Shown piece after piece: positions 8,472-16,496 of a stretch of DNA of 64,000 nucleotides. This DNA is from Pseudomonas sp. Leaf58. Its GTDB lineage: Bacteria; Pseudomonadota; Gammaproteobacteria; Pseudomonadales; Pseudomonadaceae. The notes beneath the pieces were generated by a model that saw only the letters and a list, made by a program, of their open reading frames with translations, did not search any database and had not been told where the DNA came from. The translations under genes and the position numbers were made by a program. The stretch's first letter is position 1, and each line of letters begins with the position of its first letter. The stretch is taken from assembly GCF_003627215.1 (NCBI RefSeq), contig NZ_CP032677.1, positions 2,113,501 through 2,177,500 of the forward strand. Direction: 5' to 3'.

Positions 8472-9536
8472 ATGACACGCATATTGATACATGGCAAAGG
8501 ACAGGCACTCGATGGCGACCTCACCACCACCGGTGCGGTGTGCATTGCCAGCAGTACCCAGTACCGGGCGAACAACCAGCGGGCGCTGAGGCTGGGAGAT
8601 ATCACGACTGAGTGCCCGAACTGCAAGAAGCCCGGTGTCATTGTTGAGGGAGTCCCGTTCTTCAACATCGAAGGAAAACCAGCTGTGGTAGATGGGGCGC
8701 TGGTCAAGTGTGGCTGTCCAGAGGGTCATAACCGTGTCATGGCCATGGGAGTATCTGGCTTGGCGGCAAGCCCCTCGGCGGCACAGCAGGCAAGCCAGGC
8801 GGTAACATCAGGTCAAGGCGACTCCACTGCCTCCATCAAAACTTCGCTAGCAGAAGCAAAATCGCAGCCTGTGATCTGCAAAGATCCTGACATGATGGAG
8901 CAGGTTGCCAGCTATATCGCCGGAGAAATGAATCGCAACATCACACACCCATCCGTGCTGAAAATGCGGAAGCTAACCCGCTTTGACGCGACAGAGGAAC
9001 ATGCAAAATTTCAAAAGCTGCCTTGGTATGCACGTCTTTTACCGCCTGACTTTCAAGCAATGATGGTTGGCAACACTGCTGCCGCGATGGCGCTGTGGAC
9101 AGAGCGGGTGGGTCAGAACAGGCCATGGGATCACAAGGTGGCGATTGCGCAACAGTTCGGCGGGGCTTGGCAGAAACAAGGTGAAGTCGACTACTTCTAC
9201 GACATCTGGTCGAACATCCACTACGGCTATGTAGGAAGGGCGGGAGGCCTGTCAGAAAGTGTTCTTCTGGATGGTGCTGGGCTTGAGCAGATTGCATCAG
9301 ACTCTATTCGGAAAGTTCAAAAGTGGGCTGAACGCAAAGGCCCCCATCGCTCCGCTGATATAGAAGGGCTGCGGGCCTGGGATGATATAGGTGATCGTGT
9401 CGCTATCAGCATTGGCGTCAAACTGCACAAGCTGCACCCAAATGGTGGGATTACGGCAAAAATACTCATGGCCGAAGTGTTAGCATTGCCACGCTCAAGC
9501 TGGGGAGGTGCCATAGTTGATCACGCCTGCAAATAA
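8472..9536 (+). CDS. PAAR-domain polymorphic toxin, Ntox44-like C-terminus
   Basis: 354 residues. Residues 1-90 form a PAAR-like spike-tip domain with glycine-rich turns and a CPNC...CGC cysteine set; such domains cap the VgrG spike of type VI secretion. After a Ser/Ala/Gln-rich linker (about 95-130), residues 150-354 resemble polymorphic toxin type 44 (WDHK, then YDIWSNIHYGYVGRAGG). That family is predicted to be a nuclease; activity here is inferred. The ATG at 8472 follows AGGGA. Lower GC than its neighbours and no vgrG nearby mark it as an orphan, likely acquired effector. Confidence 0.8.
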   Translation: MTRILIHGKGQALDGDLTTTGAVCIASSTQYRANNQRALRLGDITTECPNCKKPGVIVEGVPFFNIEGKPAVVDGALVKCGCPEGHNRVMAMGVSGLAASPSAAQQASQAVTSGQGDSTASIKTSLAEAKSQPVICKDPDMMEQVASYIAGEMNRNITHPSVLKMRKLTRFDATEEHAKFQKLPWYARLLPPDFQAMMVGNTAAAMALWTERVGQNRPWDHKVAIAQQFGGAWQKQGEVDYFYDIWSNIHYGYVGRAGGLSESVLLDGAGLEQIASDSIRKVQKWAERKGPHRSADIEGLRAWDDIGDRVAISIGVKLHKLHPNGGITAKILMAEVLALPRSSWGGAIVDHACK

Positions 9537-9909
9537 ACCGAAACGGTATATCTGGCGCTGGGTAGTAGTGATAATGCTTACGCCTATCATCTTTTGGTAT
9601 GTCGCCACACCTCAGGTGAGTTTTCATTTTTCTGACAAAGGCCAGGGGCGTCTCGGCTACATCTTGAATGTCCAGCACGATATATCAAAAGGTGAGCTCT
9701 ACCCGGGTGAAGCCACAGGAGGCGCAGGGCATATCTTCCCGAACGACCAGTTTTTCATGGAGTTGTATTGGAACAACCGTGGGAAATCGCATTGCATCCG
9801 GGCCAAACCCAGATGGCCAAGTATTGATATCTACATCGGGGCGGACGGTGCCATAGATGGCCGCACCGATGGCAGATTCATTGAAGCCTGCGGGCCATTT
9901 CCGCAATAG
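9517..9909 (+). CDS. Membrane-anchored small protein, probable immunity protein
   Basis: 130 residues from a TTG start preceded by GGGAGG, overlapping the toxin's 3' end by 20 bp. One transmembrane segment lies at about residues 13-30 (WRWVVVIMLTPIIFWYV); the remainder is a soluble domain with two cysteines. No family is recognised. The role as immunity protein is inferred from its place directly after a toxin, its size, overlap and shared low GC. A periplasm-facing domain would suit a toxin that is neutralised before it reaches the cytosol. Confidence 0.65.
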   Translation: MITPANKPKRYIWRWVVVIMLTPIIFWYVATPQVSFHFSDKGQGRLGYILNVQHDISKGELYPGEATGGAGHIFPNDQFFMELYWNNRGKSHCIRAKPRWPSIDIYIGADGAIDGRTDGRFIEACGPFPQ

Positions 9910-9911
9910 AA

Positions 9912-9941
9912 GCAAAAGACCCGCCTGGGCGGGTCTTTTGC
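9912..9941. terminator. Bidirectional rho-independent terminator
   Basis: A 14-bp perfect stem, GCAAAAGACCCGCC with its complement, and a 2-base loop, with A and T runs on the two sides, lies between the convergent immunity-like gene and the esterase. It can stop transcription from both directions. Confidence 0.92.
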
Positions 9942-9949
9942 TCATCGAC

Positions 9950-10969
9950 TCACTGCAGATGCACTTTAAGTTCGGTGCCCGCCTGACGCATTGCCGCCTT
10001 CACAGCCGGCACCTGGCTCAGCGGGTTGAGCAGTCCAAAGTCATGAATCATCCCGTTGTAGCGCACCGATGTTACCGTCACACCCGCCGCATTCAACTTG
10101 CGGGCATAAGCCTCACCTTCATCCCGTAGCACATCGAACTCAGCTGTTTGCACCAGCGCCGGCGGCAAGCCTTTCAATTGCTCACTGCTGGCCCGCAGCG
10201 GCGAGGCGTAGATCTGCGCACGGGCATTGCCGTCGGTGGTGTAGTTATCCCAGAACCACTTCATCATCCCGGTGGTCAGGAAGTGCCCCTCGGCAAACTG
10301 CTTGTACGACGCAGTCTCGAAGCTGGCATCGGTCACCGGCCACAGCAGCAACTGGAAGCGCAGGGCCGGGGTACCGGCCTCTTTGGCCTTCAGCGCCACC
10401 ACCGCCGCCATGTTGCCGCCGACGCTGTTGCCGGCCACGGCCAGGCGTTTGCCGTCCACGCCAATTTCCTGGCCATGCTCTGCCACCCAGCGGGTCGCGG
10501 CGTAGGCCTGGTTGATCGCCGTCGGGTAGTGCGACTCAGGCGACGGGGTGTAGTCGACATAAACAGCCACTGCTCCGGAGCCGACCACCAGGTCGCGGAT
10601 CAGCCGCTGGTGGGTCGGGAAGTCGCCGAGCACCCAGCCGCCGCCGTGGAAGAACATGAACACTGGCAATTCACCCTTCACATTGGCCGGGCGCACCACT
10701 TGCAGCTTGATCGCCTGGCCGTTGGCCTGGATGGTGCGTGCCTTCACCTCGATGCCGGAGAGGTCGACCTTGACCGATGCCTGGGCGCCGGTCAGTACGG
10801 CGCGGGCGTCTTTCGGGCTGAGCTGCTCCAGTGGCTTGCCGCCGCCTTGTTCCAGCGCTTCGAGGAAGGCCTGGGTATGCTGCTCGACGCCTGGGCTGCC
10901 AGCGGCGAAGGCGCTGGATACGGACAGGGCCAGCAGGGAAGCGGTAAGGGTTTTGTGGACAATGTTCAT
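9950..10969 (-). CDS. Exported alpha/beta hydrolase (HSL-type esterase/lipase)
   Basis: 339 residues with a signal peptide (1-22, SSAFA|AGS). The oxyanion motif HGGGWVLGD, nucleophile motif GNSVGG, an Asp in EFDVLRDEGE and the final His in MIHDFG give a full catalytic triad of the hormone-sensitive lipase family. It probably hydrolyses short-chain esters in the periplasm. A LysR gene is transcribed divergently 134 bp away and is its likely regulator. Confidence 0.88.
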   Translation of the reverse strand: MNIVHKTLTASLLALSVSSAFAAGSPGVEQHTQAFLEALEQGGGKPLEQLSPKDARAVLTGAQASVKVDLSGIEVKARTIQANGQAIKLQVVRPANVKGELPVFMFFHGGGWVLGDFPTHQRLIRDLVVGSGAVAVYVDYTPSPESHYPTAINQAYAATRWVAEHGQEIGVDGKRLAVAGNSVGGNMAAVVALKAKEAGTPALRFQLLLWPVTDASFETASYKQFAEGHFLTTGMMKWFWDNYTTDGNARAQIYASPLRASSEQLKGLPPALVQTAEFDVLRDEGEAYARKLNAAGVTVTSVRYNGMIHDFGLLNPLSQVPAVKAAMRQAGTELKVHLQ

Positions 10970-11103
10970 AAGCGAATCCTTTTCTGTGCAAGTGTCGGGA
11001 GTGGGCGTCTTGCCTGGCCTGCTGGGCCATCGCTGCGACTGGTGTGTAGATTAAGGAGATGCAGTGATGGGAAAAAGCCGCTATAAAGCGTTTAACTGTC
11101 AAC

Positions 11104-12000
11104 ATGAGCGAGACAATGAACCCGTACGAAGACATGCGCATTTTTGCCCAGGTGATGGAGGCCGGCAGTTTCACCGCCGCTGCCGACCGCCTGGGCATGT
11201 CCAAGCAATCGGTCAGCCGGCGCCTGATGCAGCTTGAAGAGCGTCTGGGCGTGCGCCTGCTCAACCGCTCCACCCGGCGCCTGGATGCCACACCGCTGGG
11301 CCAGCATTACTACCAGTCGGCGCTGCGCCTGCTGGGCGAAGTGCAGCAGGTGGAGCACGACATCAGCGGCCAGGCTCAGGCCTTGCGCGGGACCTTGCGC
11401 CTGAGTGCGCCGCTGTCGTTCGCCATGGCGCACCTGGGCTGCCTGCTGACCGAGTTTTTGCAATTGCACCCGCAGGTGGATGTGGAGGTAGACCTGAGTG
11501 ACCGCGCCGTCGACCTGATTGGGGAAGGCTACGACGTGGCGCTGCGCATCGGTGCGTTGGAAGACTCCAGCCTGATTGCCCGGCGCATTGCCGATGTCGA
11601 GCGGGTGTACTGCGCGAGTCCGGCATACCTGGACGCGCGGGGAGTGCCGGCCAAACCTGATGAGCTGGCTGGGCATGATTGCCTGCCTTATGGGCATTCG
11701 CGGCAGGTACAGTGGCAGTTCCGCCAAGGTGGCAAAGCGCAGGCGATCCAGGTGGCCGGGCGCATGCGCGCGAACAATGGCGAGATGCTGAGGGATGCGG
11801 CGATTGCCGGGATGGGAATAACGTACTTGCCGACTTTCATCGTTGGGCAGGCGTTGGCGGATGGGCGTTTGGTGACAGTGCTGGATGAGTGGCGGCCGCC
11901 GGCGTTGCAGTTGTCGGCAGTGTACCCGCAGCACCGGCAGGTGGCGCGGCCGGTGCAAGGGTTTGTCAGCTTCCTGCGCGAGCGCTTGGTGCAGCTGTAA
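11104..12000 (+). CDS. LysR-family transcriptional regulator
   Basis: 298 residues: an N-terminal winged helix (AQVMEAGSFTAAADRLGMSKQSVSRRLMQLEERLGVRLL) and a substrate-binding domain from about residue 92. It belongs to the large group whose binding domain has DVALRIG. It is divergent from the esterase gene, the standard arrangement of a LysR protein and its target. Confidence 0.9.
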   Translation: MSETMNPYEDMRIFAQVMEAGSFTAAADRLGMSKQSVSRRLMQLEERLGVRLLNRSTRRLDATPLGQHYYQSALRLLGEVQQVEHDISGQAQALRGTLRLSAPLSFAMAHLGCLLTEFLQLHPQVDVEVDLSDRAVDLIGEGYDVALRIGALEDSSLIARRIADVERVYCASPAYLDARGVPAKPDELAGHDCLPYGHSRQVQWQFRQGGKAQAIQVAGRMRANNGEMLRDAAIAGMGITYLPTFIVGQALADGRLVTVLDEWRPPALQLSAVYPQHRQVARPVQGFVSFLRERLVQL

Positions 12001-12002
12001 TG

Positions 12003-12080
12003 CCGGGGCTGCTTTGCAGCCCTTTCGCGACATAAGGCCGCTGCTACCGGACGGCGATAGGGCCGCTACAGGCTGTACAA
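12003..12080. repeat. Degenerate REP-like palindromes
   Basis: GGGGCTGCTTTGCAGCCC followed by TTCGCGACATAAGGCCGCTGC and a partly inverted copy is the alternative REP type common in this species group. It fills most of the 100 bp between the LysR gene and the next gene. Confidence 0.6.
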
Positions 12081-12101
12081 AAAACTGGCTATGCTTGCCC
12101 C

Positions 12102-12503
12102 ATGACCAGCTCTCCACCTTTGCGCCAACCCTGCCCCCCTGGCGCCTGCGACTGCGGCCGCGAACACCTGGGCGATCAGCCGCAGGCCGCCCAGCGCATC
12201 CTCCTGCTAACCCGTCAGGAAGAAAAACGCCTGCTCGAACGCCTGGAAAACCTCAACGACCTGGAGGACCTGCAACGCCTGCAGCAACGGATGTACGAAA
12301 ACCTCGGCATCCGCGTGCATATCACTCCAGGCTTCAACGAAGTGCGGACCATGCGCGGCATCGTCATTGAACTGGACGACCAGCTTGGGCTGTGTCGCAA
12401 GACCCGGCAGTCGATCCCGGCGGCAATCCGACGGGGGCTGGAGCGGAATCCACAGGTGGCCTTCCGCCTGCTCGATACCCATGACTTGCTACGTGATACC
12501 TGA
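12102..12503 (+). CDS. Conserved-looking protein of unknown function
   Basis: 133 residues that I do not recognise. The N-terminus has a CPPGACDCG cysteine cluster, residues about 28-62 are a charged helix rich in Leu/Glu/Arg (possible coiled coil), and the C-terminal half has an EVRTMRGIVIELDDQLGLC region ahead of a basic patch. No signal peptide or membrane segment. Codon use matches the core genome. Codon bias and a clear ATG support it as a real gene; the function is unknown. Confidence 0.65.
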   Translation: MTSSPPLRQPCPPGACDCGREHLGDQPQAAQRILLLTRQEEKRLLERLENLNDLEDLQRLQQRMYENLGIRVHITPGFNEVRTMRGIVIELDDQLGLCRKTRQSIPAAIRRGLERNPQVAFRLLDTHDLLRDT

Positions 12504-12527
12504 AGGATGAGTGAGGCCATCGGAGGC

Positions 12528-12803
12528 CATGGCTTGGGTTTTGTGGTGTCTGTGAGATCGAGCGCCGCCCGCGCGGCGCTTCGCGGGACAAGCCCGCTCC
12601 CACATTTGTTTCGGGCCAGTGACTCCTGTGCCTGAGGCGCGCGCGCCCTGGCGCAAACCTCAATATCGAGTCGGACAGACAAGTCATACACAGGTGAGCT
12701 TATAGGAGTAATTGGCCCGAAACAAATGTGGGAGCGGGCTTGTCCCGCGAAGCGCCGCGCGGGCGGCGCTCGATCTCACAGACACCACACAGCCCAAGCC
12801 ATG
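12528..12803. repeat. 91-bp inverted repeat built from REP-type sequence
   Basis: The arms at 12528-12618 and 12713-12803 are reverse complements with two mismatches near the outer edge. The core is the same as in the 1410-1685 element, but the outer and inner flanks of the arms differ between the two loci. It occupies most of the 415-bp gap before mbtH; the remaining 110 bp hold the PvdS-like promoter. Confidence 0.9.
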
Positions 12804-12834
12804 CCCATGGCGGCCCAAACGCATCAACCCGCCT

Positions 12835-12858
12835 TAATTTTCCAGCAGCCTCCCACGT
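12835..12858 (+). promoter_or_regulatory. PvdS-type (iron starvation) promoter of mbtH
   Basis: TAATT followed by 16 bases and CGT matches the PvdS-dependent consensus TAAAT-N16/17-CGT with one mismatch. It lies about 60 bp upstream of the mbtH start. The same design with an exact match is found ahead of pvdA at 23310-23333. Confidence 0.65.
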
Positions 12859-12918
12859 CTACTTGAAAGCCCCCTGCAGCAAGCGCGCAGCGGCATCCAT
12901 CACTCAAGGAGACAGGCA

Positions 12919-13140
12919 ATGACTTCCGTTTTCGACCGCGACGATATCCAGTTCCAAGTAGTGGTCAACCACGAAGAGCAATATTCGATCTGGCCTGACT
13001 ACAAAGCCATCCCCACCGGCTGGCGTGCCGTAGGCAAGAGCGGCCTGAAGAAGGACTGCCTGGCCTACATCGATGAGGTTTGGACCGATATGCGCCCGCT
13101 GAGCCTGCGCCAGAAAATGGCCGAAGCCGCCCCTCAGTGA
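12919..13140 (+). CDS. MbtH-like protein of the pyoverdine system
   Basis: 73 residues with all the hallmark positions of MbtH proteins: N-x-E-x-Q-x-S-x-W-P near residues 21-32, [18 protein letters not shown]. MbtH proteins bind adenylation domains of non-ribosomal peptide synthetases and make them soluble and active. GGAG precedes the ATG. It is co-transcribed with the thioesterase that follows and has a PvdS-like promoter, so it probably serves pyoverdine assembly. It corresponds in kind to the mbtH gene beside the P. aeruginosa fpv genes. Confidence 0.93.
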   Translation: MTSVFDRDDIQFQVVVNHEEQYSIWPDYKAIPTGWRAVGKSGLKKDCLAYIDEVWTDMRPLSLRQKMAEAAPQ

Positions 13141-13856
13141 GCGCATTGAACCTGCTGTGCCTGCCCTATTCCGGGGCCAGCGCGATGGTCTACAGCCGCT
13201 GGCGGCGCAAGCTACCAGCCTGGCTACAGGTGCGCCCGGTGGAACTGCCGGGGCGTGGCGCGCGCATGGCCGAGCCACTGCACACTGACATGCAGGTGCT
13301 GGCCCAGCAACTGGCTGCTGAGCAACGTCTGGCGGCCAATGCCCCCTACGCGCTGCTCGGTCACAGTCTGGGTGCGCTGCTGGCCTTCGAACTGGCGCAT
13401 GAGCTGCAAGCGCTGGGCTGCCCGTCACCCCTGGCGCTGTTTGCCTGCGGCACTGCAGCACCGACGCGCCGTGAGGACTACGACGGCAAGCACTGGCGTG
13501 AGCCCAAGGCTGACCATGAGCTGATCAGCGAGTTGCGTGCGCTTGAGGGTACACCCGAGGAAGTACTGGCCAACGCCGAGTTGATGAGCCTGACTTTGCC
13601 GACCTTGCGCGCGGACTTCTTGCTGTGCGGCACCTACGCCTACCGTCAGCGACCGCCCCTGCAGTGCCCGTTATATGTGCTGGGCGGCATGGGCGACCGC
13701 GCCAGCGAAGAACAACTGCAGGCCTGGCGTAAGGAAAGCCACGGCGCGTTCGCGCAACAGATGTTTCCCGGCGGCCACTTTTTTATCCATGAGCATGAGG
13801 ACCAGGTGCTCGCTGCATTGACCGCGGCGTTGGCGCCGCTTCGGCTTTGCGCCTGA
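13137..13856 (+). CDS. Type II thioesterase of the pyoverdine system
   Basis: 239 residues from a GTG that overlaps the mbtH stop (GTGA). The alpha/beta hydrolase motif [13 protein letters not shown] holds the nucleophile, and GGHFF near the C-terminus holds the catalytic His. Stand-alone type II thioesterases remove wrong acyl or aminoacyl groups from carrier domains of NRPS lines. Coupling to mbtH and the nearby fpv and pvdA genes point to pyoverdine. The upstream frame to 13080 is overlap with mbtH and was rejected. Confidence 0.9.
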   Translation: MSALNLLCLPYSGASAMVYSRWRRKLPAWLQVRPVELPGRGARMAEPLHTDMQVLAQQLAAEQRLAANAPYALLGHSLGALLAFELAHELQALGCPSPLALFACGTAAPTRREDYDGKHWREPKADHELISELRALEGTPEEVLANAELMSLTLPTLRADFLLCGTYAYRQRPPLQCPLYVLGGMGDRASEEQLQAWRKESHGAFAQQMFPGGHFFIHEHEDQVLAALTAALAPLRLCA

Positions 13857-13913
13857 TTGACGTCACCGCTTGCCTGAGGGAGGCTAGGCCTTTTCCCAGG
13901 CAAGAGGCCGACA

Positions 13914-14465
13914 ATGCTGATCGATCCACACAAGGCCACGCTGCTGGTCGTCGACATCCAGGAAAAACTCATCGGCGCCATGAGTGACCCCGAAGGCACC
14001 CGCGCGCGCGCCCGCTGGTTGCTCGCGGCAACGGCCGAGTTGGAATTGCCTACCGTGATTTCCGAGCAGTACCCCAAGGGCCTGGGCCATACCTTGGCGC
14101 CGCTGCTCGCCGCGGCACCGGCAGCTGAGGTGGTGGAGAAAAACCACTTTTCCTGTGTGGCAGCCGAATGCCTGCCGGCCAGCCTGATGGCGCGTGAGCA
14201 AGTGATTGTCTGCGGCATGGAAACCCACGTGTGTGTGCTGCAGACGGTGCTCGGCCTGCTGGCGCTGGGCAAGCAGGTGTTCGTGGTCGAGGATGCCTGC
14301 GACAGCCGCACCGCGGCGAGCAAAGCCGCCGGCCTTGCGCGCATGCGTGCGGCGGGTGCGCAGCTGGTGACCCGCGAAATGGTGGTGTTCGAGCTGATGG
14401 GCAGTGCCGGCCACCCGCTGTTCCGTCACATCAGCAAGACCTACCTGGTCGGTGAACAGCCCTGA
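13914..14465 (+). CDS. Isochorismatase-family cysteine hydrolase
   Basis: 183 residues. The Asp of LLVVDIQEKL, a Lys (VVEKNHFSC) and the Cys in CGMETHVCVLQT form the catalytic triad of the isochorismatase-like hydrolases; the cis-peptide region around CGMETHVCV is intact. The short length resembles YcaC/nicotinamidase-like members rather than true isochorismatase, and no aryl carrier domain is present. The substrate is unknown. Confidence 0.88.
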   Translation: MLIDPHKATLLVVDIQEKLIGAMSDPEGTRARARWLLAATAELELPTVISEQYPKGLGHTLAPLLAAAPAAEVVEKNHFSCVAAECLPASLMAREQVIVCGMETHVCVLQTVLGLLALGKQVFVVEDACDSRTAASKAAGLARMRAAGAQLVTREMVVFELMGSAGHPLFRHISKTYLVGEQP

Positions 14466-14491
14466 ACGGCCGGTTACTGGCTGCCGGGCTG

Positions 14492-15541
14492 GTGGCCCTG
14501 GCGCTGTTACAAGGTTGCGCCGGGCGGCGTGAGGAAGTACCCGAAGCCGACCCTGCCAAGGTCCGCGCGCAATTGCTGCGGTTGTTGCCCGCCCAGGTCA
14601 AGGACCGCGAGGGCTGGGCCCAGGACATTCAGGTGGCATTCGAAGCCCAGCGTATTGCCCCCAGCAAAAGCAACCTGTGCGCGGTGCTGGCGGTGACCGA
14701 GCAGGAGTCGACGTTCAATGCCGACCCGCAGGTGCCCAACCTGGGGCGGATCGCCCGTGAGGAAATCGACCGTCGTGCCGCACGCCTGCATATCCCCAAG
14801 CTGCTGGTCGATGCTGCGCTGAAGACGCCTTCGGTCAACGGCAAGAGCTACCAGCAGCGCTTGCAGGCGGTGCGTAGCGAGAAGCAGCTGAGCGAACTGT
14901 ACGACGAGGTCATCGCGCGCGTGCCGCTGGGCAAGACCTTGCTGGGCGGGCTCAACCCGGTGCATACCGGCGGGCCGATGCAGGTCAGTATCGACTTTGC
15001 CGAGCAGCACGCGCGGGATTACCCCTACAGCCACGCGGGCATTCGCCAGGAGGTGTTCACCCGCCGCGGTGGGCTTTATTTCGGTATCGCCCACCTGCTG
15101 GGGTACCCGGTCAGCTACGACCGCAAGTTGTACCGCTTCGCCGATTTCAACGCGGGCTGGTACGCCAGCCGCAACGCGGCATTCCAGGCGGCACTGAGCA
15201 AGGCAACGGGGGTAACGTTGGCCCTGGACGGCGACTTGGTGGCACCGGGGGCGATCATGCCGGGCACTACCGAACTGGCGGCGCGCAAGCTTGGGGCGAA
15301 ACTGGGGCTGCGCAACCCGCAGATTCGCAGCCAGCTGGAGGAGGGCGATAGGTTGGCCTTCGAGGACAGCAAGCTGTACAGCGGGGTGTTTGCCCTGGCA
15401 GATACTGCGGCAGGTAAAGCAGTGCCACGGGCGGTGCTGCCGGGGATCGAGCTGAAAAGCCCTAAGATCACCCGCAAGCTGACCACGGCGTGGTTTGCCG
15501 GGCGGGTGGATGAGCGGTATCAGCGGTGCCTGAAGCGCTAG
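14492..15541 (+). CDS. DUF1615 family lipoprotein
   Basis: About 349 residues if started at GTG 14492. The lipobox LLQGC is only nine residues from that start with no basic residues ahead. In-frame codons back to CTG 14462 (LNGRLLAAGLVALALLQGC) make a normal lipoprotein signal and overlap the preceding stop as CTGA, so the real start may be there. The mature protein matches DUF1615 (VTEQESTFNADPQVPNLG, then GLYFGIAHLLGYP), which looks like a lysozyme-like fold with a Glu in TEQES. Function is unknown; cell-envelope work is likely. Confidence 0.82.
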   Translation: MALALLQGCAGRREEVPEADPAKVRAQLLRLLPAQVKDREGWAQDIQVAFEAQRIAPSKSNLCAVLAVTEQESTFNADPQVPNLGRIAREEIDRRAARLHIPKLLVDAALKTPSVNGKSYQQRLQAVRSEKQLSELYDEVIARVPLGKTLLGGLNPVHTGGPMQVSIDFAEQHARDYPYSHAGIRQEVFTRRGGLYFGIAHLLGYPVSYDRKLYRFADFNAGWYASRNAAFQAALSKATGVTLALDGDLVAPGAIMPGTTELAARKLGAKLGLRNPQIRSQLEEGDRLAFEDSKLYSGVFALADTAAGKAVPRAVLPGIELKSPKITRKLTTAWFAGRVDERYQRCLKR

Positions 15542-15555
15542 CAGTGTGTTGCTTG

Positions 15556-15630
15556 AACCGGCCTCTTCACGGGTAAACAGTGAGCCCCCTGTAGGAGCGG
15601 GTTTACCCGCGAAGAGGCCGGCACAGGCAG
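15556..15630. repeat. REP pair
   Basis: CGGCCTCTTCACGGGTAAAC and, inverted, GAGCGGGTTTACCCGCGAAG flank a short spacer between the convergent DUF1615 and fpvF genes. The first copy has lost part of its 3' half. Confidence 0.8.
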
Positions 15631-15632
15631 CA

Positions 15633-16496
15633 TCAGCCCTCGCTCAATGCACCCACCACCTGATCGACACTGGCCTTGAGCCCCGCAATCGCATCCTCGG
15701 GGTCACTCTCCACCACCACCAGTTTCGCCCCGGCGGCCTTGATTACCTCGGCCACCGCCGCCTCTGGCTGGCGATGGTCCAGCACCAGCGCTACATCGTG
15801 CGCCGTCAGGTTGTCCGTCAGCGCCTGGAGTGCGGCGGCATCCCATGCGGCTGGCAGCGGCTGCTGCACTACATCCAGGTTCAGCCCGCTGGCCAAATAA
15901 CCCAGGCGCTCCGACAAGGTAATCACCGTCAGGTTGTCGAGCTCGGCTAGGCGTGTCTGGCTGCTGGCAGCCAGCGCCAGCAGCTGGCGCTTGATCGCGG
16001 CCAGGTTGCCCTGGATTTTCGCCTTGTCGTCCGGCGATAGCCGCTCCAGATCATTGGCCACCACATCGGCCATGCGCCCGAGGTTGGTTGGGTTTAGCCA
16101 GGGGTAGCCGCCGTAGGCGTCGTCGCCGCTGACGGCAATACCGGGCAGCGCGCCGTCCACCGGCCGTGCGGCATCGATCTCGACGATACGGATATTGCTG
16201 CGCCGAGCCATCGGGTACAGCGGGTCGTCACGCCAGATCGAGCGCACGCCGATCACCGCGTCAGCGTGCTGCGCGGCCTTCTGCAGGCTGGCCCCACCCC
16301 GCCCGCTGAAGTACGAAGGTTGGCGGCTGGCCGGCAGGTTGGCCGGCGCCGCGTGCTTGAGTTGCACGCTGGTCCCGTCGAGCAGGGCTGCGGCCAGGCT
16401 GTGGGTGACGGGCAGGGTGGTCAGCACCTGCGTGGCGAACGACAGCGACGGTAGGCCAGCCAAGGCCAGCGCCAGGGTCAGGCGTTTCAGGTTCAT
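15633..16496 (-). CDS. fpvF: FpvF-like periplasmic binding protein (pyoverdine/metal ABC system)
   Basis: 287 residues, signal peptide 1-20 (SLSFA|TQV). It has the TroA/ZnuA-like fold but lacks the NPHxYEP-type His ligand motif seen in FpvC, as expected for FpvF, which in P. aeruginosa binds pyoverdine and acts with FpvC. The ATG at 16496 overlaps the fpvE stop (ATGA). The very long open frame reaching 17357 is an artefact of high GC. It is the last gene of the fpvGHJKCDEF order. Confidence 0.85.
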   Translation of the reverse strand: MNLKRLTLALALAGLPSLSFATQVLTTLPVTHSLAAALLDGTSVQLKHAAPANLPASRQPSYFSGRGGASLQKAAQHADAVIGVRSIWRDDPLYPMARRSNIRIVEIDAARPVDGALPGIAVSGDDAYGGYPWLNPTNLGRMADVVANDLERLSPDDKAKIQGNLAAIKRQLLALAASSQTRLAELDNLTVITLSERLGYLASGLNLDVVQQPLPAAWDAAALQALTDNLTAHDVALVLDHRQPEAAVAEVIKAAGAKLVVVESDPEDAIAGLKASVDQVVGALSEG

